Origin: Flavobacterium sharifuzzamanii
GTDB lineage: Bacteria; Bacteroidota; Bacteroidia; Flavobacteriales; Flavobacteriaceae
NCBI RefSeq assembly: GCF_003254585.1
Contig: NZ_QJGZ01000041.1
Span: 496,001-560,000 of the forward strand
Length of the DNA stretch: 64,000 nt
Direction: 5' to 3'
The notes below the pieces were generated by a model. That model was not told the origin of the DNA. It saw nothing but the letters and a program-made list of their open reading frames with translations, and ran no database searches. The position numbers and the translations under genes were made by a program. Below, in pieces: positions 1 to 7,610 of the stretch. Positions within the stretch are counted from its first letter, which is position 1. Each line of letters starts with the position of its first letter.

Positions 1-616
1 TGAAAAATGTTTTTTTGTAAGCGATTGTTTCTTTTCTATCATTGATAAATGAAAACTTATATTTTCCGTAAGCCCAATAAGAACTTGGTGTTACATAGAC
101 ATATTTAAGAAACTCCTTTCTCATAAAATCGCGATCTGTAAAAACCTTTGTGCGAGAATCTTCAGTAATCAAAATATCATAAAGACGTAAATCTTTAATT
201 GTTATGTTTACTTTTTTGTTACTGCTCAAAATGCCGCCTTCGCTTTGATTTTCGCTATCCAAAACTTTAATTTTAGTATCAGCAATTTTATCAATCAAAA
301 CACCATCTCTTAAAACACTGATTCTGTGTATAACATAAGTCTCGTTTTCTTCTACGACAACATCTCTTACCGAAGCGCTTTCTAGATTTGATGGTTCGTT
401 AAGTGTATAGGCAACACAAGCATATTCACTATTTTCGATATCGCTTGTATAATAAATTTTATCTAAGAAGTAACAGAAATCTCGACCTTCTTCAACTTGT
501 TTGTTGGAGAAATCGGATTCTTTTATATAGTCAATAAGTTGATCGTCGTTAATTGTAGGCGCCCAGCTTTCTGGTTTTTGAATTTTGTAGCTTTCTGATT
601 CAATGATGTTTTCCAT
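1..616 (-). CDS. DUF3857-like protein, partial (C-terminus outside window)
   Basis: An open frame runs from an ATG at 614-616 to the window edge with no stop, giving the first 205 residues. It opens MENIIESESYKIQKPESWAP and has no signal peptide. The pattern of an N-terminal W-x-P segment followed by beta-rich sequence (YVIHRISVLRDG, KIKVLDSEN, LYDILITEDSR) resembles the DUF3857 domain. In Bacteroidota that domain often precedes a transglutaminase-like domain, but that part would lie outside the window. The call is from sequence style only. The upstream gene on the same strand ends at a terminator, so this looks like a separate transcription unit. Confidence 0.5.
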   Translation of the reverse strand, partial: MENIIESESYKIQKPESWAPTINDDQLIDYIKESDFSNKQVEEGRDFCYFLDKIYYTSDIENSEYACVAYTLNEPSNLESASVRDVVVEENETYVIHRISVLRDGVLIDKIADTKIKVLDSENQSEGGILSSNKKVNITIKDLRLYDILITEDSRTKVFTDRDFMRKEFLKYVYVTPSSYWAYGKYKFSFINDRKETIAYKKTFF

Positions 617-710
617 GTACTTTTTCTATAGGGGTATATTCTTACTTTTAAAACGGCTAAAATAATTAATAAATGACCATTTTCTTTCATTTTAGTGTAA
701 AATTTATAAT

Positions 711-740
711 AAAAAAAAAGCCTCACTAAAAGTGAGGCTG
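711..740 (-). terminator. Rho-independent terminator of the 85-aa gene
   Basis: The arms AGCCTCAC (719-726) and GTGAGGCT (732-739) form an 8-bp stem with a 5-nt loop. Read on the minus strand it is followed by nine U. It lies 28 bp past the stop of the gene at 768-1025. Confidence 0.85.
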
Positions 741-767
741 TATTATAAATTATAAACATGGACAAGG

Positions 768-1025
768 TTATTTTATTACAGTATTTACAAAATCCATGGC
801 GCCAATTCCTTTATAAGAAGCATACAAAGCTTTGTCAAACGCTTCTTGTTTTGCTTTTTTGTTTTTTGCATCAGTTTCAACAATCATCTCGTTGAAAATT
901 CTTTCTTGTTCTTCACTATATTTCAAGGAAGCTTCTAAGAGATAGGTTTTAGAAACAAACCCAAAAGAATTTAGAATCTTACTTCTAATCTTTTGATTAA
1001 AATTTTTTAAAGTATTGGTATTCAT
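768..1025 (-). CDS. Small hypothetical protein (85 aa)
   Basis: The product is charged and mostly helical, with a Glu/Lys-rich centre (residues 35-65), no signal peptide and no membrane segment. I do not recognise a family. The frame is supported by a good terminator directly after it and by codon use like the neighbours. It appears to be transcribed alone. A small cytosolic protein is likely; the function is unknown. Confidence 0.5.
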   Translation of the reverse strand: MNTNTLKNFNQKIRSKILNSFGFVSKTYLLEASLKYSEEQERIFNEMIVETDAKNKKAKQEAFDKALYASYKGIGAMDFVNTVIK

Positions 1026-1307
1026 GGCTTTCTACATTTAATTTCTACACTCACTTTGAAGATAAATGGTAGCTTTGTATTATTATTCTTTGTTTTTTGA
1101 TTTCAATTATAACAATTAAAATCATTAATGTGTTATTATGACGCAATGTACTTATTTTTTTTAAATTTGATTTTAAATTTTCGTTAAAATTGTGGTTTAA
1201 ACACTTCTGTTTTGATTGAAAATCATCTCTTTAGAAAAATACTTGAGTTTTATAAAAATGAAGTAAATTGCAGAGTTATTAAAAGAAAGAATTTATAAAG
1301 ATTTTTG

Positions 1308-2063
1308 ATGTTAAAAGACATTATAGATAATAACGAAAATTACCAGCCTGGACTTTCCATAGATTGCGTCATTTTTGGTTTTCATGATAATCAATTAAAA
1401 GTTTTATTGATAAAAGTGGAACGAGCCAATAAATGGTCTTTACCCGGCGGATTTATTCCTGTTGATCAGGATATAGATACAGCCGCGATTACGGTATTGA
1501 ATAGCAGAACTGGTGTTGATGGTGTTTTTTTAAGACAATTTGCAACCTTTGGAAAAGTAGATCGTAACAAGCAGCATTTTGATAAAAAAACACTGGAATA
1601 CCTTAAAATTGAGGAAGCAAAAGGAAAATGGCTTATGCGCCGTTTTGTGACGATTGGCTATTATGCTTTGGTCGATTTTTCGAAAATTCTTCCAAATCCA
1701 GCAAACAGACATGAAATAGTAGAATGGATTGACCACAAAGAAGTTCCTGAACTTATTTTAGATCATCGTGAAATTCTGGATAAAGCACTAGATACTCTAA
1801 GAATCGAATTGAATTTAATGCCAATAGGTTACAATTTATTGCCAGAAAAATTTACCATTCCAGAACTGCAAAAATTATACGAAACGATTTTGGATAAAAA
1901 ACTCGACCGCCGAAATTTTTTAAGAAAAATAACCAATATCGGAATCCTTACTAAACTCGATGAAAAGAAAAGCAACGTAGCGCATAAAGCTCCAAACTTA
2001 TATTCTTTTGATAAAGAAAAATACGATGAGGTTCTTAAAAACGGACTGAATCAAGGCTGGTAG
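1308..2063 (+). CDS. Nudix-derived transcriptional regulator (NrtR-like)
   Basis: A Nudix-fold domain occupies about residues 15-145 (GLSIDCVIFGF, KWSLPGGFIP) and a winged-helix segment about 155-235 (KFTIPELQKLYETIL, RRNFLRKI). The Nudix box is badly eroded: after GGF the expected Glu is Gln, and the REUxEE core reads NSRTG. Pyrophosphatase activity is therefore unlikely. Domain order and erosion match the NrtR/AraR group, in which the Nudix domain senses ADP-ribose or a sugar-derived ligand and the winged helix binds DNA. The effector cannot be told from sequence, and no sugar operon lies next to it. The ATG at 1308 is preferred over the TTG one codon earlier. Confidence 0.75.
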   Translation: MLKDIIDNNENYQPGLSIDCVIFGFHDNQLKVLLIKVERANKWSLPGGFIPVDQDIDTAAITVLNSRTGVDGVFLRQFATFGKVDRNKQHFDKKTLEYLKIEEAKGKWLMRRFVTIGYYALVDFSKILPNPANRHEIVEWIDHKEVPELILDHREILDKALDTLRIELNLMPIGYNLLPEKFTIPELQKLYETILDKKLDRRNFLRKITNIGILTKLDEKKSNVAHKAPNLYSFDKEKYDEVLKNGLNQGW

Positions 2064-2089
2064 AAGGGTAATAATCTAAAAATGATATT

Positions 2090-2410
2090 ATGGTTTCAAT
2101 TGAAGAATTTAGAAAGTTAGCAATGTCATTTCCAAATGCAACAGAGGAACCTCATTTTGAAAAAACATCTTTTCGAATCAAAAAGAAGATTTTTGCCACT
2201 TTTGACGAAAAAAATAATCATGCCGTTTTAAAATTGACCGAAATAGACCAGTCGGTTTTTTGTGCGTCAAGCGAAAAGATTTTCTACCCAATTCCAAATA
2301 AATGGGGAAAACAAGGATGGACAATTGTTGAACTTTCAAAAGTAAGACCCGAAATGTTTGAAGATGCCTTGATACGTTCGTACGAAAATGTTGCCACAAA
2401 AAAGAAGTAG
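2090..2410 (+). CDS. MmcQ/YjbR family protein
   Basis: The 106-residue product has the size and motifs of the MmcQ/YjbR family: an opening EEFRKLAMSFPNATEEPHF, the FRIKKKIFATF strand and a WTIVELS segment near residue 87. The family has a CyaY-like alpha/beta fold and is often called DNA-binding, but its biochemical role is unsettled. It starts 26 bp after the Nudix-type regulator and is probably co-transcribed with it. It converges on the AlkB-like gene with only 5 bp between the two stops. Confidence 0.8.
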   Translation: MVSIEEFRKLAMSFPNATEEPHFEKTSFRIKKKIFATFDEKNNHAVLKLTEIDQSVFCASSEKIFYPIPNKWGKQGWTIVELSKVRPEMFEDALIRSYENVATKKK

Positions 2411-2415
2411 CATCT

Positions 2416-3024
2416 TTATCTTACAATAGTTCTAAAAGTCAAATTAACCCTTGGTTTCTGAGTGGTTTTTGTTGGAGGAAGTCTATGAAGCCAATGTGTT
2501 TGCGTTTCATCTTTCATGACCAATAAACTTCCATGTTCCAGAATCATAGAAACCGTTTCTTTTGATTCTTTATGTTTGAAAGCAAATTTACGTTCTGCTC
2601 CAAAACTTATAGATCCAATTGCACCATTTTTCTTTAAATCTTTTTCGGCATCGCTGTGCCAAGCCATTCCTTCTTCTCCAGTATGATATAAATTTAGCAG
2701 ACAGGAATTGAAAGTTTCACCTGTTTTTTCTTCAATGATTTTTTTTAGTTTCAAAAGTTCAGGAGTCCAAGGCAATGCTTTTTTTGTTGTATTCGAATAC
2801 GTATATTCAAATTCCTGATCGCCGTACCATGCCACTTTTCTTTTGGTTAAAATTAATTTTCCGAAGATAACAGCTTCATCATTTTTCCATTCAATTGTAT
2901 TTAATAAAATATCACGGTAGAAGTCGGCTTCTGTTCTCGAAAATAATTTTCCATAATAATTCACCGTTCCATCTTTTGGAAGCAGATTGGTTGTTTCGTC
3001 TATTTGAGGATTAAATAAGTCCAT
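2416..3024 (-). CDS. alkB: AlkB-like 2OG-Fe(II) dioxygenase
   Basis: The 202-residue protein has the full AlkB iron and 2-oxoglutarate set: H123-x-D125 in GMAWHSD, His180 in HWLHRLP, and Arg192/Arg198 in PRVNLTFR. The NLYHTGEEGMAWHSD segment and the compact length are like the ALKBH2/3 type. The expected reaction is oxidative removal of methyl groups from 1-methyladenine and 3-methylcytosine in DNA or RNA. The start overlaps the end of the upstream Ada-domain gene by 14 bp, so the two are translated from one message. The rest of the cluster (second oxygenase, AraC-AGT protein) also points to alkylation damage. Confidence 0.9.
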   Translation of the reverse strand: MDLFNPQIDETTNLLPKDGTVNYYGKLFSRTEADFYRDILLNTIEWKNDEAVIFGKLILTKRKVAWYGDQEFEYTYSNTTKKALPWTPELLKLKKIIEEKTGETFNSCLLNLYHTGEEGMAWHSDAEKDLKKNGAIGSISFGAERKFAFKHKESKETVSMILEHGSLLVMKDETQTHWLHRLPPTKTTQKPRVNLTFRTIVR

Positions 3025-3256
3025 TTTTCCATTTTTGATAATCTGATTTCATACAATGCCCGCAAGGTCTGAAACCATTTTGTTTGGCATCATTTTCAGA
3101 TAAAAAGAAAACACGATTTTCTCGTTTCATTCTTTTTCCCGAAGAACATTTAAGTGTTCCGTAGATTTTTAATTTTTGGTTGCCTCCGAAACAAATTTCG
3201 CCTTTTTTAATTTTATTTCGAAGATCTGAATCTGAAATTTCAATATGTTTTACCAT
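3011..3256 (-). CDS. Stand-alone Ada-type zinc-binding domain protein (81 aa)
   Basis: The product is a single Ada N-terminal-like domain: IYGTLKC, RENRVFFLSENDAKQNGF, then RPCGHCM. In E. coli Ada four cysteines bind zinc, the first of them accepting methyl from phosphotriesters. Here the counterparts are C37, C65 and C68. The position of the second Ada cysteine is Lys (KCSSGKRM). C22, further upstream, could supply a fourth ligand. It overlaps the AlkB-like gene by 14 bp. The AraC and AGT domains that normally follow this domain sit in a separate gene at 4309-5151. Phosphotriester repair is possible but not shown. Confidence 0.75.
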   Translation of the reverse strand: MVKHIEISDSDLRNKIKKGEICFGGNQKLKIYGTLKCSSGKRMKRENRVFFLSENDAKQNGFRPCGHCMKSDYQKWKNGLI

Positions 3257-3278
3257 TTATTTTTATAGATATTTTTAT

Positions 3279-3444
3279 TCTGTAGAGACGCACCGCAGTG
3301 CGTCTACGCAAAGATTGGTTTTTTAATTTGCCACAGATTAAAAAAATTATTAGGATTAAAATTTGTTTAAATCTGCGGTATCTGCGAGAAAAATGCCTTT
3401 GCCGATTTGCGTTATGTAGACGCACTGCGGTGCGTCTCTACAGA
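3279..3444. repeat. MITE-like element with 29-bp perfect inverted ends
   Basis: The ends (3279-3307 and 3416-3444) are exact reverse complements over 29 bp. Each end is itself palindromic around GACGCAC/GTGCGTC. The 108-bp core holds an AT-rich segment and a TCTGCGGTATCTGCG motif. No coding capacity is credible. A related single end occurs at 48389-48416. The element separates the Ada-domain gene from the upstream oxygenase gene. Confidence 0.75.
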
Positions 3445-3478
3445 TATGCGTGGTTCAAAACCTTTGCACCTCTGTACC

Positions 3479-4192
3479 TTAATTTAACGCATCATGGAAA
3501 ATAATTCCCAGCGTATATCTTTCACCCGAATGTACTTCACTTACGCCATGTTTCATGTTTACGCGATAATAGCCTTTTGTGCCTCTCACAGGTCTGAAAT
3601 TGGTTGTAAAAATGAGAATATCTCCCTTTTTTGGTTTTAAAACTATTGCCTTAGATTGTGCTCTTGGCGTTTGTTGAGTCAAAACAAATTCACCGCCAGT
3701 AAAATCTTCATCAGGGTCGTTTAGAAAAAGTACGATTTGAATTGGAAAATAAACATCACCATACAAATCCTGATGTAAAGTATTAAAACCGCTTTTACCA
3801 TATTTTAGAATTAAAACTGTAGCCTTCAGCTGATTATTGTCATGACATTGTTTTAGCAAATCTTCATGTTTGATTGGAAAAACAGTATCAATATTTAAAG
3901 CTATCATCCATGCATTTGCAATAGGGGCTAATTTGGGATAGATGGCAGATCGAATGCTCTGAATTAAATCTGGAAGCGGATAATTGAAATATTTGTATTC
4001 GCCCAAGCCAAATCGGTAGCGCTCCATTACAACTGTTTTTCGGTATATGGATGGGTTGTCATAATCGAATTTTAAGTCTTCACACTGTTCATTATTAAGC
4101 ACTTTTGGAATAATTGCAAATCCATTTTCGTGCATAGATTCAGTGATGCTTTCCCAATCCTGGGAAGCAATTTTTGATTGTATATTTTGCAT
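3479..4192 (-). CDS. 2OG-Fe(II) oxygenase (prolyl-hydroxylase-like)
   Basis: The 237-residue protein has H140-x-D142 (TLHQDLYG), a distal His in MKHGVSEV (H215) and the 2OG-binding Arg in GERYTLGIIFHDA (R225). GGEFVL and KPKKGDILIF are the usual double-stranded beta-helix strands of this superfamily. The substrate is unknown. It looks like the family often found beside Ada or AlkB genes in bacteria, which suggests a part in the alkylation response rather than protein hydroxylation. It lies between the Ada-zinc/AlkB pair and the AraC-AGT gene, all on the minus strand, separated from each by a palindromic repeat. Confidence 0.8.
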   Translation of the reverse strand: MQNIQSKIASQDWESITESMHENGFAIIPKVLNNEQCEDLKFDYDNPSIYRKTVVMERYRFGLGEYKYFNYPLPDLIQSIRSAIYPKLAPIANAWMIALNIDTVFPIKHEDLLKQCHDNNQLKATVLILKYGKSGFNTLHQDLYGDVYFPIQIVLFLNDPDEDFTGGEFVLTQQTPRAQSKAIVLKPKKGDILIFTTNFRPVRGTKGYYRVNMKHGVSEVHSGERYTLGIIFHDALN

Positions 4193-4218
4193 AAAGAATT
4201 TTTAGATTGAATTTTTTT

Positions 4219-4305
4219 TCAGCCACGAATTACACAAATGTTCACGAATTAATTTTTTATCAATCAGAATAAAAATTTGTGCAATTCGTGTAATTCGTGG
4301 CCGAA
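4219..4305. repeat. Intergenic inverted repeat (GCCACGAATTACAC type)
   Basis: The arms GCCACGAATTACAC (4222-4235) and GTGTAATTCGTGGC (4288-4301) are perfectly complementary over 14 bp, and the inner sequence is partly complementary too. The element fills the gap between the second oxygenase and the AraC-AGT gene. It may act as a terminator-like or mRNA-stabilising hairpin. Confidence 0.7.
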
Positions 4306-4308
4306 AAA

Positions 4309-5151
4309 CTATAGATTTACATGCGCACCTTCCCAGCCAATAATGGCTGTTTTACGCGTATTTCCCCACATATAACCGCCAAAAGTTCCCGAAGATTGAA
4401 TCACACGATGGCAAGGAATTAAAAACGCAACAGGATTGCTTCCAATTGCAGTTCCAACAGCTCTGGATGCATTTGGTTTTTGAATTTGGTGTGCGATTGA
4501 ACCATAAGTGGAAAGCTGTCCCATTGGAATTTTTAGTAAAGCTTCCCAGACTTTCAGCTGGAAATCGGTTCCTTTTAAATGCAGTTTGATTTCTGATAAT
4601 TTGCTCCAATCATTCTGGAATATAAATAGTGCATTTTGCTGTGCTAAGTCTAGTTTTTGGGTAAAAGAAGCATTTGGAAATTTATCTTTTAATGCAATAA
4701 GTCCGGTGATTTCATCTTCGGCGAATGCCATAAAACAAACGCCTTTTGAGGTTGACGCAACAATGATATTTCCAAACGGACTTTCGGCAAAACTGTAGTT
4801 AATAGCCAGATTTTTTCCGCCATTTTTATATTCTGCAGGCGTCATTCCTTCAATATTTACAAACAAATCATGAAGACGACTTGTTCCTGATAATCCTGTT
4901 TCAAAAGCAGTTTCAGAAACGGTCGCCTGATTTTCTTTGAGTAATTTTTTGGCGTGCTCGATGCTTGTATATTGTAAAAACTTCTTCGGACTCGTTCCTG
5001 CCCATTCACTAAAAAGCCTCTGAAAGTGAAACGGACTTAAATGTACTTTTTCTGCAACCTCATCAAGATTGGGCTGATCTTTAAAATTTGCTTTGATATA
5101 ATCGATTGCTTCTGCAATGCGATTATAATTAATGGTTTCTTGTGTGTTCAT
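4309..5151 (-). CDS. AraC-type regulator fused to O6-alkylguanine-DNA alkyltransferase
   Basis: Residues 10-110 are an AraC HTH pair (LDEVAEKVHLSPFHFQRLF, FETGLSGTSRLHDLF). Residues 115-280 are an alkyltransferase with the active-site motif I245-P-C247-H-R-V and the upstream GTDFQLKVWEALLKIPMG helix. C247 should take the alkyl group from O6-alkylguanine or O4-alkylthymine in a suicidal reaction. The protein lacks the Ada N-terminal zinc domain whose methylation turns E. coli Ada into an activator. That domain is encoded separately at 3011-3256. How this protein senses damage is therefore open. Confidence 0.9.
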   Translation of the reverse strand: MNTQETINYNRIAEAIDYIKANFKDQPNLDEVAEKVHLSPFHFQRLFSEWAGTSPKKFLQYTSIEHAKKLLKENQATVSETAFETGLSGTSRLHDLFVNIEGMTPAEYKNGGKNLAINYSFAESPFGNIIVASTSKGVCFMAFAEDEITGLIALKDKFPNASFTQKLDLAQQNALFIFQNDWSKLSEIKLHLKGTDFQLKVWEALLKIPMGQLSTYGSIAHQIQKPNASRAVGTAIGSNPVAFLIPCHRVIQSSGTFGGYMWGNTRKTAIIGWEGAHVNL

Positions 5152-5225
5152 TTTTCTTCCATTTTATAAGGCAAAGATCGATTGGTTTTGGCAGGTATAA
5201 AATCCGAAACTTGCTTTGTTTTTTT

Positions 5226-5334
5226 GTTTCTGGTTTCAAGTTTCTGGTTTCAAGTTTCAAGTTTCTGGTTTCAAGTTTCTGGTTTCAGGTTTCAGGTTCC
5301 AACTTAACTTGAAACCTGAAACTTGAAACAAAAT
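5226..5334. repeat. Heptamer repeat array with inverted second arm
   Basis: About eleven degenerate 7-bp units of GTTTCNN form the left arm. The right arm contains inverted units (CTTGAAACCTGAAACTTG), so the transcript could fold into a long hairpin. It lies between the AraC-AGT start and the GNAT stop. Confidence 0.75.
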
Positions 5335-5335
5335 T

Positions 5336-5797
5336 TTACAATTCTTTTTCCATCTTAAAGTTAATTAATTCAACGCCCAAGCGAATATTTTTCTGTTCGG
5401 CTTTTACAGCAAATCCTTTCTTTTCAAAAAATGGTTTTGCTGTTATGCTGATATCTGAAGTTATTATTTTTGAATGATGTTTTCTAGCTTCAATTTCTAA
5501 TTCGTTTAGAATTTTGTCTGCAATTCCTTGTCGCTGAAAATCTTTATGAATGTAGAAGAAATCAATGTAGTTTCCATCTTTTAAGGTTCCGAAACCAGCA
5601 ATCTGATTTCCAATAATGGCTAATAAAACAAATTGTTTTTCGATAACTTCAATCCAACGTTCTTTATTTTTTACTCCATAAGTCCATGCTTCTATTTGCT
5701 CAGGATTATAATCGTTTTTGCAGACAGATTGTATGGTTTCGATATACAATTGCTGCATTTCGGCAAGATCTGAGATTGTAGCTTTTCGAATGTCCAT
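5336..5797 (-). CDS. GNAT family N-acetyltransferase
   Basis: The 153-residue protein has the GNAT fold order: an N-terminal IRKATISDLAEMQQLY strand-helix, IAGFGTLKDG, then YIDFFYIHKDFQRQGIADKIL near residues 85-105. The last segment is the acetyl-CoA-binding motif (Q-R-Q-G-I-A). It ends with a FFEKKGFAV segment typical of motif B. The substrate is unknown. It is isolated by a repeat array downstream, and its start is 24 bp past the Fic stop, so it may be read through from the Fic gene. Confidence 0.85.
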   Translation of the reverse strand: MDIRKATISDLAEMQQLYIETIQSVCKNDYNPEQIEAWTYGVKNKERWIEVIEKQFVLLAIIGNQIAGFGTLKDGNYIDFFYIHKDFQRQGIADKILNELEIEARKHHSKIITSDISITAKPFFEKKGFAVKAEQKNIRLGVELINFKMEKEL

Positions 5798-5820
5798 GTT
5801 TTATATTTTTTAAAATAGGG

Positions 5821-6780
5821 TTAAGGGTTAATTAAGGTGTACTTGGCAGTACTCTGATTTCCGGTAATATCAAAAAGGTTTAGTGATAATCCTTTTTTTA
5901 AATCTCGGCTTGCGGTAGCAGCAGAAATATCCTTAAAAACATGCATATAATCTTTCCTGGTAAATTCCTTAATTCCTAGAGAATAAAAATACTCTAATCG
6001 GTCAATGTCTTTTATTGTTCTGTTATCGTAATTAAGTAAGTTTTCCAATGATTTATTTATTACATCTAACATATACTCGATAAAATAAGTTGATTTACCA
6101 CTACTATCACTCATTGCGAGAGATTTGTAATAACGGTCTTGTGTTTTACTTATCAATGTCTCAAAAGGTAAAAATTCGAAAACAGGGTATTCTTCCATTA
6201 GAATAACAGTCTGCCATAATCTTCCCATCCTGCCGTTTCCGTCTAAAAAAGGATGAATAAATTCCATTTCATAATGGAAGACACAACTTTTTATTAAAGT
6301 TAGTTCATCTTTGTTTTTTAAATAGTCAAATAAATCATTCATTAAAAAAGGAACATTCTCGTAAGGAGGAGCTATATGTGCAACTTTTGTCCCTTTTACA
6401 ATTCCAACTCCTTGTTTTCGATACTTTCCTGCATCAAGAACGAGGTCTTTCATTAATAACTGATGAGCACTTAAAAAGCTTTTTGAAGAAGTTGATTTAT
6501 ATTCTCTTAATTTATCATAAAGCTTGATTGCATTTAAAACTTCTAAGACATCTTTTTGTGGGCCAATTACTCTCTTGTTTTCAATTAATGCAGTAATTTG
6601 TTCTTCTGTTAAAGTGTTTCCTTCAATTTGTAATGAAGAATGTATTGTTTTAATTCTATTCTGCTTTCTAAGTTTTGGAGATTGTTTGTCAAGGTATAAG
6701 ATGTTCAACGCTCCAATCTTTTCAGATATAGAACTTATTAATTTTAATATGATGGGAGTAATGTCATAAGGTGGCTTCAT
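5821..6780 (-). CDS. Fic family protein with N-terminal inhibitory motif and winged-helix C-terminus
   Basis: The 319-residue protein has a complete Fic motif, H176-PFLDGNGRMG-R187. It should transfer AMP, or another NMP, to protein hydroxyls. The N-terminal SLQIEGN (S49, E53, G54) fits the (S/T)xxxE(G/N) inhibitory helix of class II Fic proteins, so it is self-inhibited. Residues 255-319 look like a winged helix (EFTRKDYMHVF, ATASRDLKK). The frame stays open upstream to 7035, but the family N-terminus starts at the ATG at 6780, directly after a palindrome. No separate antitoxin is present. Confidence 0.92.
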   Translation of the reverse strand: MKPPYDITPIILKLISSISEKIGALNILYLDKQSPKLRKQNRIKTIHSSLQIEGNTLTEEQITALIENKRVIGPQKDVLEVLNAIKLYDKLREYKSTSSKSFLSAHQLLMKDLVLDAGKYRKQGVGIVKGTKVAHIAPPYENVPFLMNDLFDYLKNKDELTLIKSCVFHYEMEFIHPFLDGNGRMGRLWQTVILMEEYPVFEFLPFETLISKTQDRYYKSLAMSDSSGKSTYFIEYMLDVINKSLENLLNYDNRTIKDIDRLEYFYSLGIKEFTRKDYMHVFKDISAATASRDLKKGLSLNLFDITGNQSTAKYTLINP

Positions 6781-6809
6781 GATAGTATCATTTGATACTA
6801 TCAAAAATA
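6780..6809 (-). promoter_or_regulatory. Fic promoter with overlapping palindromic operator
   Basis: Arms TGATAGTATCA and TGATACTATCA, separated by TT (6780-6803), form a perfect 11-bp inverted repeat. Each arm is itself a TGATA-N-TATCA palindrome. On the minus strand a TATTTTTG -7 element (6802-6809) abuts it. Transcription would therefore start inside the palindrome and the repeat touches the ATG. A protein bound here should block initiation. Confidence 0.75.
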
Positions 6810-6821
6810 ATATTTTTTGAT

Positions 6822-7154
6822 TTAATGCGCTGTAGTTTTGGAAAAAACATTGATTACAATAACTCCAATTATAATTAAACTCAATCCAATTATGGCGGGT
6901 AAATCTGGAATTTCTTTGAAGAAAATGGCGCCAATTGCGGTAATTAATACAATTCCGACTCCAGACCAGATGGCATAAGCAAACCCGACAGGAATGGTTC
7001 TGATGGCAAAACTCAAACAATAAAATGCTCCGCAATATCCAATAATGGTAATAATGCTAGGAATAAGTTTTGTGAATTCTTCGGACTTTTTTAATGCTGA
7101 GGTAGCGATGATTTCGAAAACAATGGCTATAAATAGGAATAAAAAATTTTTCAT
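6822..7154 (-). CDS. Small multidrug resistance (SMR) family transporter
   Basis: The 110-residue protein has four membrane helices and the SMR hallmark Glu14 in the first helix (FIAIVFEIIATSALKKSE). Other family segments are FAIRTIPVGFAYAIWSGVG and a C-terminal PAIIGLSLIIIGVIVIN. SMR proteins work as antiparallel dimers exchanging protons for cationic drugs or guanidinium-like compounds; the substrate is not predictable here. It lies 19 bp upstream of the Fic promoter on the same strand, with its own start after a short AT-rich gap. Confidence 0.9.
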   Translation of the reverse strand: MKNFLFLFIAIVFEIIATSALKKSEEFTKLIPSIITIIGYCGAFYCLSFAIRTIPVGFAYAIWSGVGIVLITAIGAIFFKEIPDLPAIIGLSLIIIGVIVINVFSKTTAH

Positions 7155-7206
7155 GATTTTCGTTTTTTGAAAAGTTAAGCTTTGTTTGAAACGGACAGGA
7201 ATTTAT

Positions 7207-7491
7207 TTATCGAATATGAATTTCTGTTTCATTATTTTTTACTTCATCAAAACAATCAATACATAGCATTTTAAAATCGGCTTTGGCTTGAAAAACATCA
7301 GTCCATTCTTCGCCATTATCAAGAAGCCATTGTTCGCATTCTCCGCACCAAGCAATTTGAGGAAGATCGCCCTCGGCTTCTGAATAGTAAAAACCAATTT
7401 TTTCTTTAGAGTCTGTTGCCATTGCAATATGAATGCAACCAAAAGTCATTTCTTTTGTGCCATGTATTTCGCATAAAACTTTTTCGATCAT
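7207..7491 (-). CDS. Zinc-ribbon-like hypothetical protein (94 aa)
   Basis: Two CxxC pairs, C49/C52 (WCGECEQWL) and C77/C80 (LCIDCFDE), would make a zinc ribbon. C7 and C19 (CEIH, GCIH) could add ligands. The protein is acidic and has no signal peptide. I do not recognise a named family. It stands upstream of the SMR gene on the same strand, 52 bp away, and may be co-transcribed with it. Confidence 0.6.
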   Translation of the reverse strand: MIEKVLCEIHGTKEMTFGCIHIAMATDSKEKIGFYYSEAEGDLPQIAWCGECEQWLLDNGEEWTDVFQAKADFKMLCIDCFDEVKNNETEIHIR

Positions 7492-7610
7492 AATTTTATT
7501 TTCTTCTTATTTTTTTGATGTGCTGGGAAGTTTCAAATTTAAGCTTAAAATCTTAGGGCTTATAAATAATTTGGGACTATTTATGGTTCTTGATTTACGT
7601 TTGCGTGAGG

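Noticed and set aside
523..765. 80-aa open frame on the minus strand
   Set aside because: It overlaps the start of the DUF3857-like gene in another frame, runs through the terminator hairpin at 711-740 and has unlikely composition.
3298..3504. Opposed 60-70-aa frames in the gap after the second oxygenase gene
   Set aside because: They are translations of the inverted-repeat element itself and have mirror-like sequences (RRTAVRLYR) from its two ends.
5226..5334. Possible CRISPR-like array
   Set aside because: The units are only 7 bp, with no spacers; the second arm is inverted. This is a simple repeat, and no cas gene is in the window.
6781..7035. N-terminal extension of the Fic protein to 404 residues
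   Set aside because: The extra residues come from the SMR gene read in another frame and from the operator; the Fic family start is at 6780.
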